From Helianthus annuus (lineage: Eukaryota; Streptophyta; Magnoliopsida; Asterales; Asteraceae): 64,000 nucleotides of DNA. Below, piece by piece: positions 33,636 to 48,927 of the stretch. The stretch covers positions 23,264,383 through 23,328,382 of the forward strand of contig NC_035436.2 in NCBI RefSeq assembly GCF_002127325.2. Reading direction: 5' to 3'. Both the position numbers and the translations under genes were made by a program. Under the pieces are notes generated by a model. The model searched no databases, was not told where the DNA came from, and was given only the letters and a program-made list of their open reading frames with translations. Position 1 is the first letter of the stretch, and each line of letters begins with the position of its first letter.

Positions 33636-33639
<4 letters not shown>
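31374..33639. mobile_element. (TA)n-bounded element N (copy B)
   Basis: The same termini and interior minisatellites as 2,569-4,785. Small differences in minisatellite unit number, an extra piece near 33,500-33,545, and loss of part of the right terminus (the ACAACTAGAGGTGG block) distinguish it from copy A. Confidence 0.75.
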
Positions 33640-37667
<4,028 letters not shown>

Positions 37668-37731
37668 ATATATTTGTTAATTAACAAATCATCCTCGCAG
37701 AACTCCTAATAAAAAGAATTTGGGGACACTT

Positions 37732-40193
37732 TGTCACACCCCCAAATTCCACCTGCGGAGTAACATCCGCTTGATGGCGTGACTGACCAGGATCCAGCCA
37801 CCAATTATACTAAGCATTGGTTAATAGTAAAGTAATTGCTATCTAAAGTAGTTAGCAACATCGTAGTTTAAGTTCGATAGTAAGTTTAAACAAAACAGCG
37901 GAAGCATAAATCAAATAGTTTTAAAAGATAGTTCATGGTTCAAGATAAATAAAACCCAACACACGGGTTTTGACGAACACTACACATCCCCAAGCAGCAG
38001 CTCCTCAGTCACTGGTTACCTGCAAAGCATGCAGTAAGGTGTCAACAATAATGCTGAGTGAGTTCACTAGTTGTCCAGTTTTAATTACCAAAAACTTGTT
38101 TCACCAGTTAATTTACCCGTTTATACATGCCATGGGGAGCTACCCCAAAAGTTAGCGACTAAACTGTTTTTCCAATACCGAACACTAGGTAACCGTTTGC
38201 GTTTCCGCAGGATGCCCCGATGTCAATGTTCTATCATCATTGACGGATGCCTGAGTACATTAGTTCACGACCGATCCCAAACCATGGCACGGTGTGAGGT
38301 TGGTAAAACCTAAATAGCGCTATCAACTAATAACCCGTTCGCCTGGCCCCGGTGACTAATCGGTATTATGTAGTAGGGACTTGAGTGATAGAGTTTCGTT
38401 TAGTGCCGTTAGTTGCAATCCGTATAAACAGTAATTAACCAAAGGTTCCCAATAACAAGGGAAGAAAAGTAAGTTGTATCCCTCATAGGGGATAGTGTTG
38501 TTTGTAGTTCCGTTTCCCAAACCACCGGGAACGCATGCTTTAGGTTGTGAACTCACCTTGGGTTGCTCGGTAGATTATTTACTTGGTCAAACACGTTGGT
38601 CACCACGTCCTAGTATGGTTACCAATATAGGTCAAGTTGGGGTACAAGTAATCACGTATAGCAAACACGTATAGACGCACTTAGTAAGCACACAATCAAA
38701 CAGTAGGGTTATTGGGCCTGTTCTAACGTTCACAACAGTAACAGATACACAAGTAGTCCAGTCAACAGATAGTCCAACAAACTTTTGGCCCAATAACACT
38801 TAGGTAGCCCAGTCGAGACAAGGGCGGTTTCGACTCGAAAATGCACGGTTTCGAGTCGCAACCAAGGGATTCCGACTCGCAACCTTGGTTTCGGCTCATC
38901 ATGCTCTGGTCTCGAATCGCAACCAGGGATCCCGACTCGCAACCTCGGTTTCGGTTCATCATGCGCTGCTTGCGAGTCGCAACCGGGAGATCTCGACGAA
39001 TCACGTTTTGGTCTCGAGTCGCAACCAAGGGTTCCGACTCGCAACCACTGTTACGTGCACCTGAATCCTTCTAGAACCTGTTATGTGTACTAACCAATAG
39101 AATTGTGTTTTTGTGTGATTGTGTACTATCCAACCATATTGCACCAACATGTTTCCTTGTCTGATTACTAAGCAAAATGGATCAAAACAAGCATTTTTCA
39201 AATATTCATAACATTCATCACACCTTCAACATGTTCTTTACATATTCATCCTACTTTCAACACATAATCACAAGGTTCTTCATATGAAATATTAGGATCA
39301 AGACCACACATTTATCACAAATCATTTTAACATAATCGGACACAATCGGTATCATCATTAGGTTCCTAAATCTAGCATGTTTCATTGATAAACAAGAACC
39401 CATAAGATCAAGAAATCAAGCATATCATACGGTCAAAACATCACCAAAGTAACAACACACGGTTCTACTTCTAACTAGCTAAAACATGTTCATCATCATC
39501 ATTAGTGACATTTCTAAGTTAAAAACATGGCAACACTTATCATCACACTTCAAAGATCATAGCAAACACCTAAAAACACTAACCGGTTGATGTTGTGGGT
39601 GCGAAGGATCAAGGGTTCCACTTCCGAGTGATGGTTCCGAGTAGAAATCCGGGAGTCTTGGTGCTACGGTTGGATCCGAGAGAGATGAGAGGGTGAGGAG
39701 GTGATCTTGGTTTGTTAAGGTTTAGGGTTTTAGTGAGAGGGAGGGAGTGTGTGTGAGTGAGAGAATGTTTAAGTGTCAAAATGAGGGAAGTGTGGCTTAT
39801 GTGGGGATTTTATAACCCATTCAAGGGCCATGCACCCTTATGGGTTTTCGAGTGGGTTTCGTGTGAGGCTAAAGGAAGCGGCCCAACGGCCCATCAGTTC
39901 ACTATTCACTCGAGACCGGGTGGTCTCGAGTCGGGTTTGCGGTCTCGACTCACTTCTACTCTAATATATATATTTATATCATACATACATACCACACATT
40001 ATCCGCACATAGCACAAAAGAAATCACAACTTTCATTTTATAACACATATACACGCACGATGTAATTACAAGGTAGTTGTTCGGAAAACCTAGAGTGTCA
40101 CATTATCCCCAAGTTTTAAGAACTTTCGTCCCGAAAGTTAAGGCAGTCACTGTCAAGCTAGTATAAGTGAGAACGTTTCAACGGGGTGTCACA
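37732..40193 (-). repeat. 3' LTR of the gypsy element
   Basis: 2,462 bases, from TGTCACACCCCCAAATTCC to CGGGGTGTCACA on the + strand. It is nearly identical to the 5' LTR, with scattered single-base differences by eye, so the insertion is young. A minus-strand TATAAATATATATA box candidate is at about 39,964-39,980. A degenerate tandem array of GACTCGCAACC is at 38,830-39,050. The short deduced frames inside are by-products of that array. Confidence 0.92.
38825..39055. repeat. Reiterated (G/C)GACTCGCAACC array inside the LTR
   Basis: About eight copies of TCGACTCGCAACC or its variant TCGAGTCGCAACC, spaced 25-35 bases, several followed by TTTCGG(C/T)TCATCATGC. The same array is in the other LTR at 51,980-52,205. 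A further TCGAGACC-GGTCTCGAGTCG block lies at 39,905-39,955. Confidence 0.8.
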
Positions 40194-40206
40194 TCATCCC
40201 CCCGTT
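40194..40206 (-). promoter_or_regulatory. Polypurine tract of the gypsy element
   Basis: On the minus strand AACGGGGGGATGA lies immediately before the 3' LTR, as expected for the plus-strand primer of reverse transcription. It overlaps the integrase stop codon. Confidence 0.75.
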
Positions 40207-41521
40207 AGTTTGGAATTTCGTCTCGAAATTCGGCTGTAGCTTCAGTGCTGGGGTTTTCGTTTGGGAACAACTGGGGATACTTGTGCTTCATCTGGTCTTC
40301 CCGTTCCCAGGTAAACTCTGGGCCACGTCGCGAGTTCCAACGGACTCGTACAAGAGGTATCTGGCTACGTTTGAGGATTTTGATCTCTCGATCCGTGATC
40401 TCAATCGGTTCCTCAGTAAATTGTAGCTGTTCATCAATAGTTAGTTCCTTGAAAGGAATTACGAGCGTTTCATCTGATAGACACTTCTTCAGATTGGATA
40501 CGTGAAAAACGTTGTGTACCGCACTCAGTTCCTCAGGCAGGTTCAATCTATAAGCAACCTTACCGATTTTCTCGGTAATTTCGAATTGTCCGATATATCG
40601 CGGATTAAGCTTGCCCCGTTTACCAAAGCGAACCACACCCTTCCAGGGTGAGACTTTAAGTAGAACCCGGTCACCGACCTGGAATTCCAGTGGTTTCCTA
40701 CGCTTATCAGCGTAACTCTTCTGACGGTCACGAGCTGCCGCCATGCGTTGTCTGATCTGGGCAATCTTTTCCGTTGTATCTACCACCATCTCTGGGCCCG
40801 TGATTTGACTATCACCGACTTCCGCCCAGCAGAGAGGTGACCGGCATTTACGACCGTACAATGCCTCAAAAGGTGCTGCCTGAATACTAGTGTGGTAGCT
40901 GTTGTTGTAGGAGAATTCCACCAGCGGTAGATGCTTCTCCCAATTCTTGCCAAAATCGATCACACATGCTCTAAGCATGTCTTCTAGGGTTTGGATGGTG
41001 CGTTCGGACTGTCCATCCGTTTGCGGGTGATAAGCGGTGCTCATGTCCAAACGTGAGCCAAAGGATTTGTGCATAGCTTGCCACAATTCCGAAGTAAAAC
41101 GAGCGTCTCGGTCGGAAATAATCGAGGTTGGCACTCCGTGCCTCGAAACTACTTCCTTTAAGTAAATCTCCGCCAAGGTAGAAAACTTGTCTGTTTCCTT
41201 AATAGCCAGAAAGTGGGCGGACTTGGTCAATCGATCTACTATTACCCAAATAGTGTCATTTCCGCGTTGAGATCTAGGTAGCCCTGTAACAAAATCCATG
41301 GAAATTTGCTCCCATTTCCATTTCGGGATTTCTGGTTGTTGGAGTAGGCCTGCCGGCTTCTGATACTCTGTCTTGACTCTTGCGCAAGTCAAACATTTGC
41401 TGACATATGTTGCTATGTGGGCCTTCATGCCAGGCCACCAATATGTAGTCCGCAAGTCGTGGTACATCTTGTCCGCACCAGGATGTACTGAGTAGCGGGA
41501 CTTATGGGCTTCGTCCATCAC
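40205..41521 (-). CDS. Gypsy integrase with C-terminal chromodomain-like segment
   Basis: An open frame of 438 codons. It contains the HHCC zinc-binding region ([11 protein letters not shown] ... CLTC), then the integrase core with the catalytic triad D76 (SMDFVTGLP), D137 (IISDRDARF) and E173 (GQSERTIQ). [18 protein letters not shown]-terminal domain and a [15 protein letters not shown] chromodomain-like tail follow. Integrase inserts the cDNA, and the tail can target chromatin in chromoviruses. The true N-terminal link lies upstream to 41,589 ([20 protein letters not shown]), where the nested copia element separates it from RNase H. The polyprotein is therefore broken although this part is open. 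It should be read as the C-terminal part of pol, not as an independent gene. Confidence 0.9.
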   Translation of the reverse strand: MMDEAHKSRYSVHPGADKMYHDLRTTYWWPGMKAHIATYVSKCLTCARVKTEYQKPAGLLQQPEIPKWKWEQISMDFVTGLPRSQRGNDTIWVIVDRLTKSAHFLAIKETDKFSTLAEIYLKEVVSRHGVPTSIISDRDARFTSELWQAMHKSFGSRLDMSTAYHPQTDGQSERTIQTLEDMLRACVIDFGKNWEKHLPLVEFSYNNSYHTSIQAAPFEALYGRKCRSPLCWAEVGDSQITGPEMVVDTTEKIAQIRQRMAAARDRQKSYADKRRKPLEFQVGDRVLLKVSPWKGVVRFGKRGKLNPRYIGQFEITEKIGKVAYRLNLPEELSAVHNVFHVSNLKKCLSDETLVIPFKELTIDEQLQFTEEPIEITDREIKILKRSQIPLVRVRWNSRRGPEFTWEREDQMKHKYPQLFPNENPSTEATAEFRDEIPN

Positions 41522-41589
41522 GAGTTCACGTAAATCTCCATAGAGTGGGACCCAAATGCGCCCTGTGATGTAGTAAGCGCCATCTTCTT

Positions 41590-42075
41590 TGTTGGTGCAG
41601 TTGTCTGTCGACTACATCTTAGTTCGAGTCTTACGGCAGAGCAGATTGTATAGGAATAGGAAAGTGAGAAAGTTTGTATAGAATTAAAGTGGTTGGACCG
41701 CTTATTAGATCTATTAGAGATTAGGATCGCTCTTAAGGCATGATGATGGACCGCTTATGTGGTCATCATAGTGGACCGCTTATGTGGTAGTTATGTAGAT
41801 CGCTCATATGGACATGTCCATATGAGCGGCCCATAACTTCTATATATAGTAGATCCTAATGAGCGATCCATATAGTTCCAGAGTACGTATGTGTGTGTGA
41901 AAAGGCGAAGCTCTGTCCGTTTGTCTCCACATTCTTGTAACTTGTTAGCGGATCAATAAAGGAGACAGTTAAATAGTGAAATCAAGCTTTACGAAGACTA
42001 ATTCAATGAATTCCGCCTCTGAACTAGTCTAAGTGCTCTTCTGATCGACTCATCGGGTCAGCAAACGATCCTACA
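41590..42075 (+). repeat. 5' LTR of the gag-only copia element
   Basis: 486 bases. TATATATA is at 41,841-41,848, followed by the likely transcription start region, and AATAAA is at 41,955-41,960. The U3 contains repeated GGACCGCTTAT, GGATCGCTC and GATCGCTCAT motifs plus an ATATGGACATGTCCATAT palindrome at about 41,807-41,824. Confidence 0.93.
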
Positions 42076-42077
42076 TG

Positions 42078-42090
42078 TGGTATCAGAGCT
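42078..42090 (+). promoter_or_regulatory. tRNA-iMet primer-binding site
   Basis: TGGTATCAGAGCT begins two bases after the 5' LTR. It is complementary to the 3' end of initiator methionine tRNA, the usual plant LTR-element primer. Confidence 0.9.
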
Positions 42091-42319
42091 CAGGAGGAAG
42101 AGTTCTTGCTGTTTAGCTCGATTTTCACTCGATATTCTCACTTCTACACCTTCTTATCTGATTCGAAGAGATTTCACGGTCAAAAATCATTCAAAATCTC
42201 AGGGATTGTGCGAAATAGTATTGTGACAAACCCTGGAAAGTTTCAGATCAGAATTCCAAGCCGTTTGGAAGATATCAAGGTTTTTCGGTTCGAAATCGCG
42301 AAGGAATCTGGGCTGGTTC

Positions 42320-42735
42320 GCTGATTTGGATCGCTTTTGGGACAGACCGCTCGAACGGATCGCTTATTTGACATTTGTGAACCGCTCTTTCGGACATATT
42401 GGACCGCTTATTTGGACTAGCTCAATAGCCGGATCGCTTATCTGAACAATAGCCGGATCGCTCATCCGAACGGTTGGAACCGCTCGAACGGACAACTTGG
42501 AACCGCTCGAACGAATAACTTGGAACCGCTCGAACGAACTGTCTGGACCGCTCATCCGAACAACTTGGACCGCTAATTCAAACAGTTTGGACCGCTTATA
42601 TGAACGGTTGAATTCGCTTATTTGGACACAACCGGGTCGCTTATCTGGACAGATCAGGCTCGTTCGAATTGACTATCTTGGAACGCTCATTCGGTTCGCT
42701 GATTTGAACATCCGGTTCGCTTGTTGATCAGATTG
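42320..42735 (+). repeat. Leader array of ACCGCTCGAACG/GGACCGCTTAT motifs
   Basis: About twenty copies of a 10-12 base motif, (G)GACCGCT(T/C)(A/G)(T/A), are spaced 15-35 bases between the primer site and the ORF. They are often paired with TTGGAC or GAACG. The same motif family is in the U3 of both LTRs. Confidence 0.85.
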
Positions 42736-42784
42736 TTTGATTGCTTATTGGACATCCGTTTATCCAAACAGTATTTTTGAAAAC

Positions 42785-44893
42785 ATGAAAAGAATTCCGA
42801 TATTTCCAGATCTCGGAAGTGATGTTGATACGGATGATGAGGAAGAGTATCTCAACAAATGCAGAAAAAGCACTGATTCTAACAGTTTTAATTTTTTCTA
42901 TGCAAATAAAGTTGAGATGCTGAATCAAAAGAAGATTGCTCGGTTGCAGAGAGAGCTGGATGCAGCAAAGTCACTGGCTGATGAAAAGGTGAAAACTGAA
43001 GCTGTAGAAAAAGTAGTGGAGAAAATTGTTGAAGTCGAGAAACTAGTGGAAGTTGAAAAAATAGTTGAAAAAGTAATTGAAGTTGCTAAGCCTTGCGAGA
43101 AGTGCTCCGAATCTTGCAAAGAATGTGATGAGAAAGACAAAAGATTTGCTGAGTTAAAGAAAGCTGAAGGACAGAAAACAGAAAAAGAATCTGTGAAGAT
43201 TGACTCTTCAAGTTCTGCCTCAGTGTGTTTCAAATGTGACAACTTGAAGACCGACAATGACAAACTTGTCAAAGATGCGGAAAGTTTGGCACTGGAGATC
43301 GAGAAGTTGAGAAATGAGAAACAGACTGATGATAAACAGATTCGTATTCTGAAGGAAAATAGTGAGATGTTGAAAGCTGATAATGACAAACTGTTGGATG
43401 GTTTGAACAGTTTGACTTCAGAAAACAAAGTTTTGATAGAAAATATAAATGGTTTTGAAAACAAACAGAAATCATCAGAAAATGAAGATTTCTGGATAAA
43501 ATTGGAAAACAAAAATCTGAAAGCAAATGAATCAAAGCTTCAGGAACAGATAAAAGTTCTGACGAATGAAAAGTCTGTTCTTGAAATTTTGAAAAATGAA
43601 AATGAAAATTCAATCAAGTCTCATCTTGAGAGAATATCTAAGCTTGAGGAAGAAGCTAAGAATTCGAGGATCAAGATAGATGAACTTGAAAAGAAGTTGA
43701 TCGGTTTTGTGACTTCACCTGACAAGATAAATATTCCTTGTCCAAAACCAATCAACTCAGTTCCAATAAGTGACAATGTCACAAACTTTGACACTGTCAA
43801 AGTTGAAGATTGTGATGAAACACCTGATGATGAAAATATCAAAAAAGAAAAACAAAAATTGTTTTTAAATTTAAAAGAAAAATTTCAGAAAACTGTTCTA
43901 CAATCGACTGAAAAAGGTGAATGTTCTAAACAGAAACCTTTGAAGAAGAAAGTGGAACAGAAACAAAAAGATAATAAAAGTTCATCGGGTCGATCATCCA
44001 ATCAAAAGAAAAAATTACAAAAATTAAAGAATGAAAATTCTAAAATTGTTGGTAATAAGTGGTGCAGGTTGGACCACAGTGCGTCAAAGCCAAATCCAGC
44101 AAATTGGAGGAGAGAATATCACCAGGCCAAACAATGTTACGACTTAAATGTTTGGTACAACGATGGTGATAGGTACGATAACAGGGTATGCTACAGCTGC
44201 GGCTATCAGGGGCATATTGCTGTTAACTGCCAGTATTGGAGGTATGAGACCAGAAGGTGCTTTAATTGCAATATCAAAGGTCACATTGCCAGAGATTGCC
44301 CGAGGAGATCAAGTGAAAGATTGAGGGCTAAGTCTCAGAAATTGGCAAAAATTCCAGTCAAAGTCAAGCCCCAGGAACAGAAGGTTCTGAAACCTAAAGT
44401 TCAAGATAAGTCAAAGCAAGAAAAGAAAGTCAAGCTTTCACAGGGGCAGAAAGACAGACTGAGGAAGAAAAGGAAGAAGGCGAGAGAGTATCTTGAGAAG
44501 ATTTTGTCCTCGGGTTCACGGGATAAACAGAATAACAGTTCTGATGAATCTACTCCCTCAGTTGCAAAGACAAGCAAAAAGAATTCATCAGATACAAATC
44601 TGGGGACAAAAGAGGAGAAGAAAAAGAAGAAAGTGAAGTTTTTACTTCCTGGCGATGAATCTGTTTCTTCGGAAACAAAGGAGCCAAATGTCGGCAATGA
44701 ATCTGACAAGTCAAAGTCAGACAAGCCACATTCAGGCAATGATTCTGGTATGGTAAAACCAGAGGAGCCGTTGGTTGAGGTAAAAAAGGAGAATTCAGGT
44801 TTAGCAATGGATGATGCAAATTTTCCACCATTGTTGAACAAGAATTCAAAATCACCCAAGAACAGTCAGGCTTGGGTGAAACTGTTTAAATGA
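42785..44893 (+). CDS. Gag-like coiled-coil protein with two CCHC knuckles
   Basis: An open frame of 702 codons from the ATG at 42,785 (MKRIPIFPDLGSDVDTDDEE). The near-cognate TTG at 42,737 would add 16 residues. Residues ~45-120 are Val/Glu-rich heptads (VEKVVEKIVEVEKLVEVEK), and a long Lys/Glu/Leu/Asn-rich coiled coil runs to ~310. A WCRLDHSASKPNPANW block is followed by two zinc knuckles, CYSCGYQGHIAVNC (from ~469) and CFNCNIKGHIARDC (from ~492). A Lys-rich basic tail contains a KKKKKVKF stretch. The N-terminal UBN2 capsid expected in copia gag is absent. The protein probably binds element RNA, but how it forms or joins particles without a capsid is open. It is the only intact long ORF of the element. 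Confidence 0.85.
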   Translation: MKRIPIFPDLGSDVDTDDEEEYLNKCRKSTDSNSFNFFYANKVEMLNQKKIARLQRELDAAKSLADEKVKTEAVEKVVEKIVEVEKLVEVEKIVEKVIEVAKPCEKCSESCKECDEKDKRFAELKKAEGQKTEKESVKIDSSSSASVCFKCDNLKTDNDKLVKDAESLALEIEKLRNEKQTDDKQIRILKENSEMLKADNDKLLDGLNSLTSENKVLIENINGFENKQKSSENEDFWIKLENKNLKANESKLQEQIKVLTNEKSVLEILKNENENSIKSHLERISKLEEEAKNSRIKIDELEKKLIGFVTSPDKINIPCPKPINSVPISDNVTNFDTVKVEDCDETPDDENIKKEKQKLFLNLKEKFQKTVLQSTEKGECSKQKPLKKKVEQKQKDNKSSSGRSSNQKKKLQKLKNENSKIVGNKWCRLDHSASKPNPANWRREYHQAKQCYDLNVWYNDGDRYDNRVCYSCGYQGHIAVNCQYWRYETRRCFNCNIKGHIARDCPRRSSERLRAKSQKLAKIPVKVKPQEQKVLKPKVQDKSKQEKKVKLSQGQKDRLRKKRKKAREYLEKILSSGSRDKQNNSSDESTPSVAKTSKKNSSDTNLGTKEEKKKKKVKFLLPGDESVSSETKEPNVGNESDKSKSDKPHSGNDSGMVKPEEPLVEVKKENSGLAMDDANFPPLLNKNSKSPKNSQAWVKLFK

Positions 44894-46861
44894 AAAACCT
44901 GACTCGCCGGAGATCCCAAGTTTATATCGTGGATCAGGAATCGGCATCTTTCATGATTAATTAGGATGATTTGAAAGTGATTAATATTGTAAAAATTTTA
45001 CAGATTGAAGGTCAACGCCGGAGCTTCCAGGTTGGTAAGTGCGAAGCAGGAATCGGCATCCTGATTGGTAAAATGGTGATGTAGATGTAACATTCCTACA
45101 AGTGATTATTTTTATGGATTGATTGCTAATGGTAAATCAGGGACATTAAGTTGTACTTGATTTACTATATATGGGTAAAAGAAAACGAGATGAAGAGATA
45201 ACCCCGAATCTACAAATGATTGTTACACAAACTAATTTTTCCGGAAAAACCATTCTGATTAAAATAAACTTAAGTGTTTTGAAATCATTATGGGACAATA
45301 GTTTGTTGTGAGGGGAGTTCTGATTGTTTATGCCAGGTGGATGGAGAATTGAAGTGATTCTCATCATGTTGTCATTTTTGTACAGTTTGTTTCAAATTTT
45401 CCCAGAAAATCAAAATTGAAACATATTTTGATTTTAGGGGGAGTAAAATTTTAAAAAAATTAGAAAATTTGAAAATGTAAAAAAAAATTAAAAAATTGTA
45501 AAAACGAGTTTTGTTGCGAAAAAGAGGAAATGATTGTAAATCAGTGGACTATCACAGCATGCTAAAGAAATGTAATGTAAAATGTGATAAACGGTCTCAC
45601 TGATGATGTGACGATAGGTTTTCGTACATTTAGTAGATTTATTCGGGATATAAACCTAAAATTTCTAACTTTTGAAATTCGTGGGGAACACTACTTGGAT
45701 ATATAGGTAACCCCTGAAATCTCGTTTGAAAGGTCTCATATTCTGATATACTAGGTGTTTATATTCTATGATGTCTGGGGTATTATTCCGGGACTTCTGC
45801 TGAACGGTAGTTCTGACCTAGTCCTTGGCTAATACTTTCCGCAAAGTGCTTGAAACACAACATTATAGCCCTCAGCTGATTAGACAATAAAATTGATGAT
45901 CAGTTGTTGTAGCTAAAAAGATCCTCTAAAGGGGACCCACTGCTAAGTCGAAGCTGATATCTCTCTGCTGAATGGAAGTTCTGACCTGAGATCCCTCAGT
46001 TCTCGCATCTTTCCCCTAATTTATATACAGATATCATTGTAGTGTTCATACCTGTAAGACTGAATTTTGGGATTCTGGATACGGGAGTATATTCAAGAGG
46101 TGGGACACATGAATTGAACTAAGTTCATAAAATACCTAAATAGTATCCTGAATAGATTGAAAATTGTATGAAAATTTAAGAGGACAATTATATCGTCAAT
46201 CTACGTGAATCGTTTAGAACTTAAAACGATTAGAAGCTTAACGGTGCTTGTGATATGTTTCAAAATCTGATATGATCCTCTTGCACAGACTCACAAAAAT
46301 ATGTTTGTTTTGCATTTAAATTTCTGTTTTTGCATTTACATTTTTATATTTTGAAAAATCCAAAAAGATTTTCGACAACTGATGGTGAAGAGCTGATTTT
46401 CAAAATCTCAAAGGCTAAACTTGATGAACAGACGGATTGGTTAAATCATTTGAAATGTTTAAAATGATTCATCAGGTTGAATCAGAAATTGAAATATTTC
46501 AAAATTGTGAATCAGTGTTTAATTTGAAAAAGCTATCAAATGATTAGTTGATTCATTAAGTTGAATCACAATTATTTTGGTTTGTGAGAAAGTGTTTGAG
46601 TTTTGCAGGCTTCTGATCCTGTTGCTACAGAGAAAGCCAGGAGTTGATTTCAATGGTGATAACGATTTCCAGACAGAGATCCCAGCATGATGATAGGGGG
46701 AGTCTGATGAAAGTTAGAGCCAGAGAAAGTTCCAGGCATATGATTTCAGGTAGAAGTTTCTGTAGAAGATTTGATTCCAGGCTGAGTTCCTGAAGAAGAC
46801 CGAACAAGAGTGAAGAGCTGGAAATGCTTGAAGACTCTCACTGAAGATTCCGTCAACATTC
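44894..46861 (+). other. Non-coding internal region of the gag-only element
   Basis: About 2 kb without a credible frame and no pol motif. Two AGGGGGAG runs (about 45,436 and 46,694) look like fossil polypurine tracts. A CCGGAG/AATCGGCATC phrase is repeated at 44,916-44,950 and 45,017-45,060, and GAACGG-AGTTCTGACCT occurs at 45,813 and 45,977. Confidence 0.6.
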
Positions 46862-46872
46862 AAGGGGGAGTC
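46862..46872 (+). promoter_or_regulatory. Polypurine tract of the gag-only element
   Basis: AAGGGGGAGTC lies immediately 5' of the 3' LTR. Confidence 0.8.
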
Positions 46873-47358
46873 TGTTGGTGCAGTTGTCTGTCGACTACAT
46901 CTTAGTTCGAGTCTTACGGCAGAGTAGATTGTATAGGAATAGGAAAGTGAGAAAGTTTGTATAGAATTAAAGTGGTTGGACCGCTTATTAGATCTATTAG
47001 AGATTAGGATCGCTCTTAAGGCATGATGATGGACCGCTTATGTGGTCATCATAGTGGACCGCTTATGTGGTAGTTATGTAGATCGCTCATATGGACATGT
47101 CCATATGAGCGGCCCATAACTTCTATATATAGTAGATCCTAATGAGCGATCCATATAGTTCCAGAGTACGTATGTGTGTGTGAAAAGGCGAAGCTCTGTC
47201 CGTTTGTCTCCACATTCTTGTAACTTGTTAGCGGATCAATAAAGGAGACAGTTAAATAGTGAAATTAAGCTTTACGAAGACTAATTCAATGAATTCCGCC
47301 TCTGAACTAGTCTAAGTGCTCTTCTGATCGACTCATCGGGTCAGCAAACGATCCTACA
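46873..47358 (+). repeat. 3' LTR of the gag-only copia element
   Basis: 486 bases, differing from the 5' LTR at two sites that I noticed (GCAGAGTAG for GCAGAGCAG, and GAAATTAAG for GAAATCAAG). Confidence 0.93.
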
Positions 47359-48927
47359 TTCTTTCTGTTCTAATCGCTGTCTCGTTCCTCGCAGAGACTC
47401 AGCCCTGATGTTTTCCGGTTTCAATGCTTCAACTTGGGCATTTCGGATCTGGGTAGGGAGGTTAGACTGGATGGTAAGTTGCAATGCTCGCACGCGCTTT
47501 GGTATAGTGTCCTTTCGGCTGAGGGCGTCTGCCACGACGTTGGCCTTGCCCGGATGGTACTTGATGGCGCATTCGTAGTCATTTAAGAGTTCGACCCATC
47601 GACGTTGTCGCATGTTTAATTCCTTTTGCCTAAAGATATGCTCGAGACTCCTGTGATCGGTGTAAATAGTACACTTGGTACCGTACAGGTAATGTCTCCA
47701 TATCTTAAGAGCAAAAATCACTGCCCCCAATTCCAAATCATGCGTAGTGTAGTTCCTTTCATGCGTCTTAAGTTGTCGAGAGGCGTAGGCAATAACTTTC
47801 TCGCGTTGCATTAACACGCAACCGAGCCCATGGATAGACGCATCGCAGTAAACCACAAAGTCGTCAGTGCCTTCCGGCAACGAGAGGATAGGAGCGCTAC
47901 AGAGGTTATCCTTTAGCCTTTGAAAGGCCGACTCCTGAGCTTCATTCCACTAGTAAGCAATGCCTTTCTGAGTGAGAGTCGTGAGAGGTTGTGCAATCTT
48001 TGAAAATCCCTTGATGAATCTGCGGTAGTATCCTGCCAATCCCAAGAATTGGCGAATTTCGGTTGGAGTCTTGGGTGTAGGCCAATTCTTTATCGAGTCG
48101 ATCTTAGCGGGGTCGACGTGAATCCCGTCCTTATTGACCACATGCCCAAGGAAATGGACCTCTCTAAGCCAGAAGTCACATTTCGAGAATTTGGCGTACA
48201 ATTGCTCGTTGCGTAAGAGTTCGAGGATAAGGCGTAGGTGTCGTTCATGCTCTTCTTGACTTTTCGAGTAGATCAGGATGTCGTCGATAAACACAATCAC
48301 GAATTTGTCGAGGTAAGGCTTGCACACTCGGTTCATGAGATCCATGAAAACCGCAGGTGCGTTAGTCATTCCAAAAGGCATAACGAGGAACTCGTAATGA
48401 CCATAACGAGTCCTGAACGCAGTCTTAGAGATGTCTTCATTACGAACTCTCAACTGATGATAGCCTGATCGCAGGTCAATCTTAGAATGGTAGCTCGATC
48501 CTTGCAACTGATCGAATAGGTCGTCGATGCGCGGTAGAGGGTAACGATTCTTGATGGTAACCTTGTTCAGCTCACGATAGTCGATGCACATTCGGAATGT
48601 GCCATCCTTCTTCTTGACAAAGAGTACTGGCACTCCCCAGGGAGACGAACTTGGACGGATAAATCCTTTATCCAATAGTTCCTGTAGTTGCGTAGAGAGT
48701 TCCTTCAGTTCTGCAGGGGCTAGACGGTAAGGTGCACGAGCTATGGGTGCTGCTCCGGGAGCTAGCTCGATTCGGAATTCGACCTGACGGTGGGGAGGGA
48801 GTCCAGGTAGTTCCTCAGGAAATACCTCGGGATAGTCACGTACTACAGGAAAATCTTCAATCCTCTTTTCCTTTTCGTGGGTGTCGGTGACAAGTGCTAG
48901 GATAGCGGTGTGCCCTTTTGTAAACAC
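47359..48927 (-). pseudogene. Gypsy reverse transcriptase and RNase H, broken
   Basis: The frame from 48,927 encodes the protease-RT linker ([15 protein letters not shown]), then RT with [20 protein letters not shown], the first catalytic Asp in [10 protein letters not shown] (residue ~151), [12 protein letters not shown] and [10 protein letters not shown] (catalytic DD at ~215-216). It then has the connection [14 protein letters not shown]. An in-frame TAG at 47,950-47,952 stops it. Reading continues in the same frame with RNase H ([39 protein letters not shown]) to 47,359, where the nested copia element interrupts. The frame is also offset by one base from the upstream gag-protease frame. 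Activity is therefore not expected. Confidence 0.92.

Larger units (their letters stand above)
41590..47358 (+). mobile_element. Copia-type gag-only retrotransposon nested in gypsy, TSD TTCTT
   Basis: It is 5,769 bases with two 486-base LTRs (41,590-42,075 and 46,873-47,358), starting TGTTGGTGCAGTTGTC and ending CGATCCTACA. TTCTT flanks both sides (41,585-41,589 and 47,359-47,363). It has an iMet primer site, a polypurine tract and one long gag-like ORF. No reverse transcriptase, integrase or RNase H can be seen in any frame, so it fits the non-autonomous TR-GAG class of LTR elements. I noticed only two differences between its LTRs, so it inserted recently. It is oriented opposite to its host gypsy element and sits in the RNase H-integrase linker. 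Confidence 0.93.

Noticed and set aside
38730..39074. Frames with CDSRPEHDEPKPRLRVG or SQPRDSDSQPWFR units
   Set aside because: Both strands of the LTR array give such frames, so they are not genes.
42925..43512. Long minus-strand Ser/Phe-rich frame
   Set aside because: Shadow of the Lys/Glu-rich gag-like ORF on the + strand.
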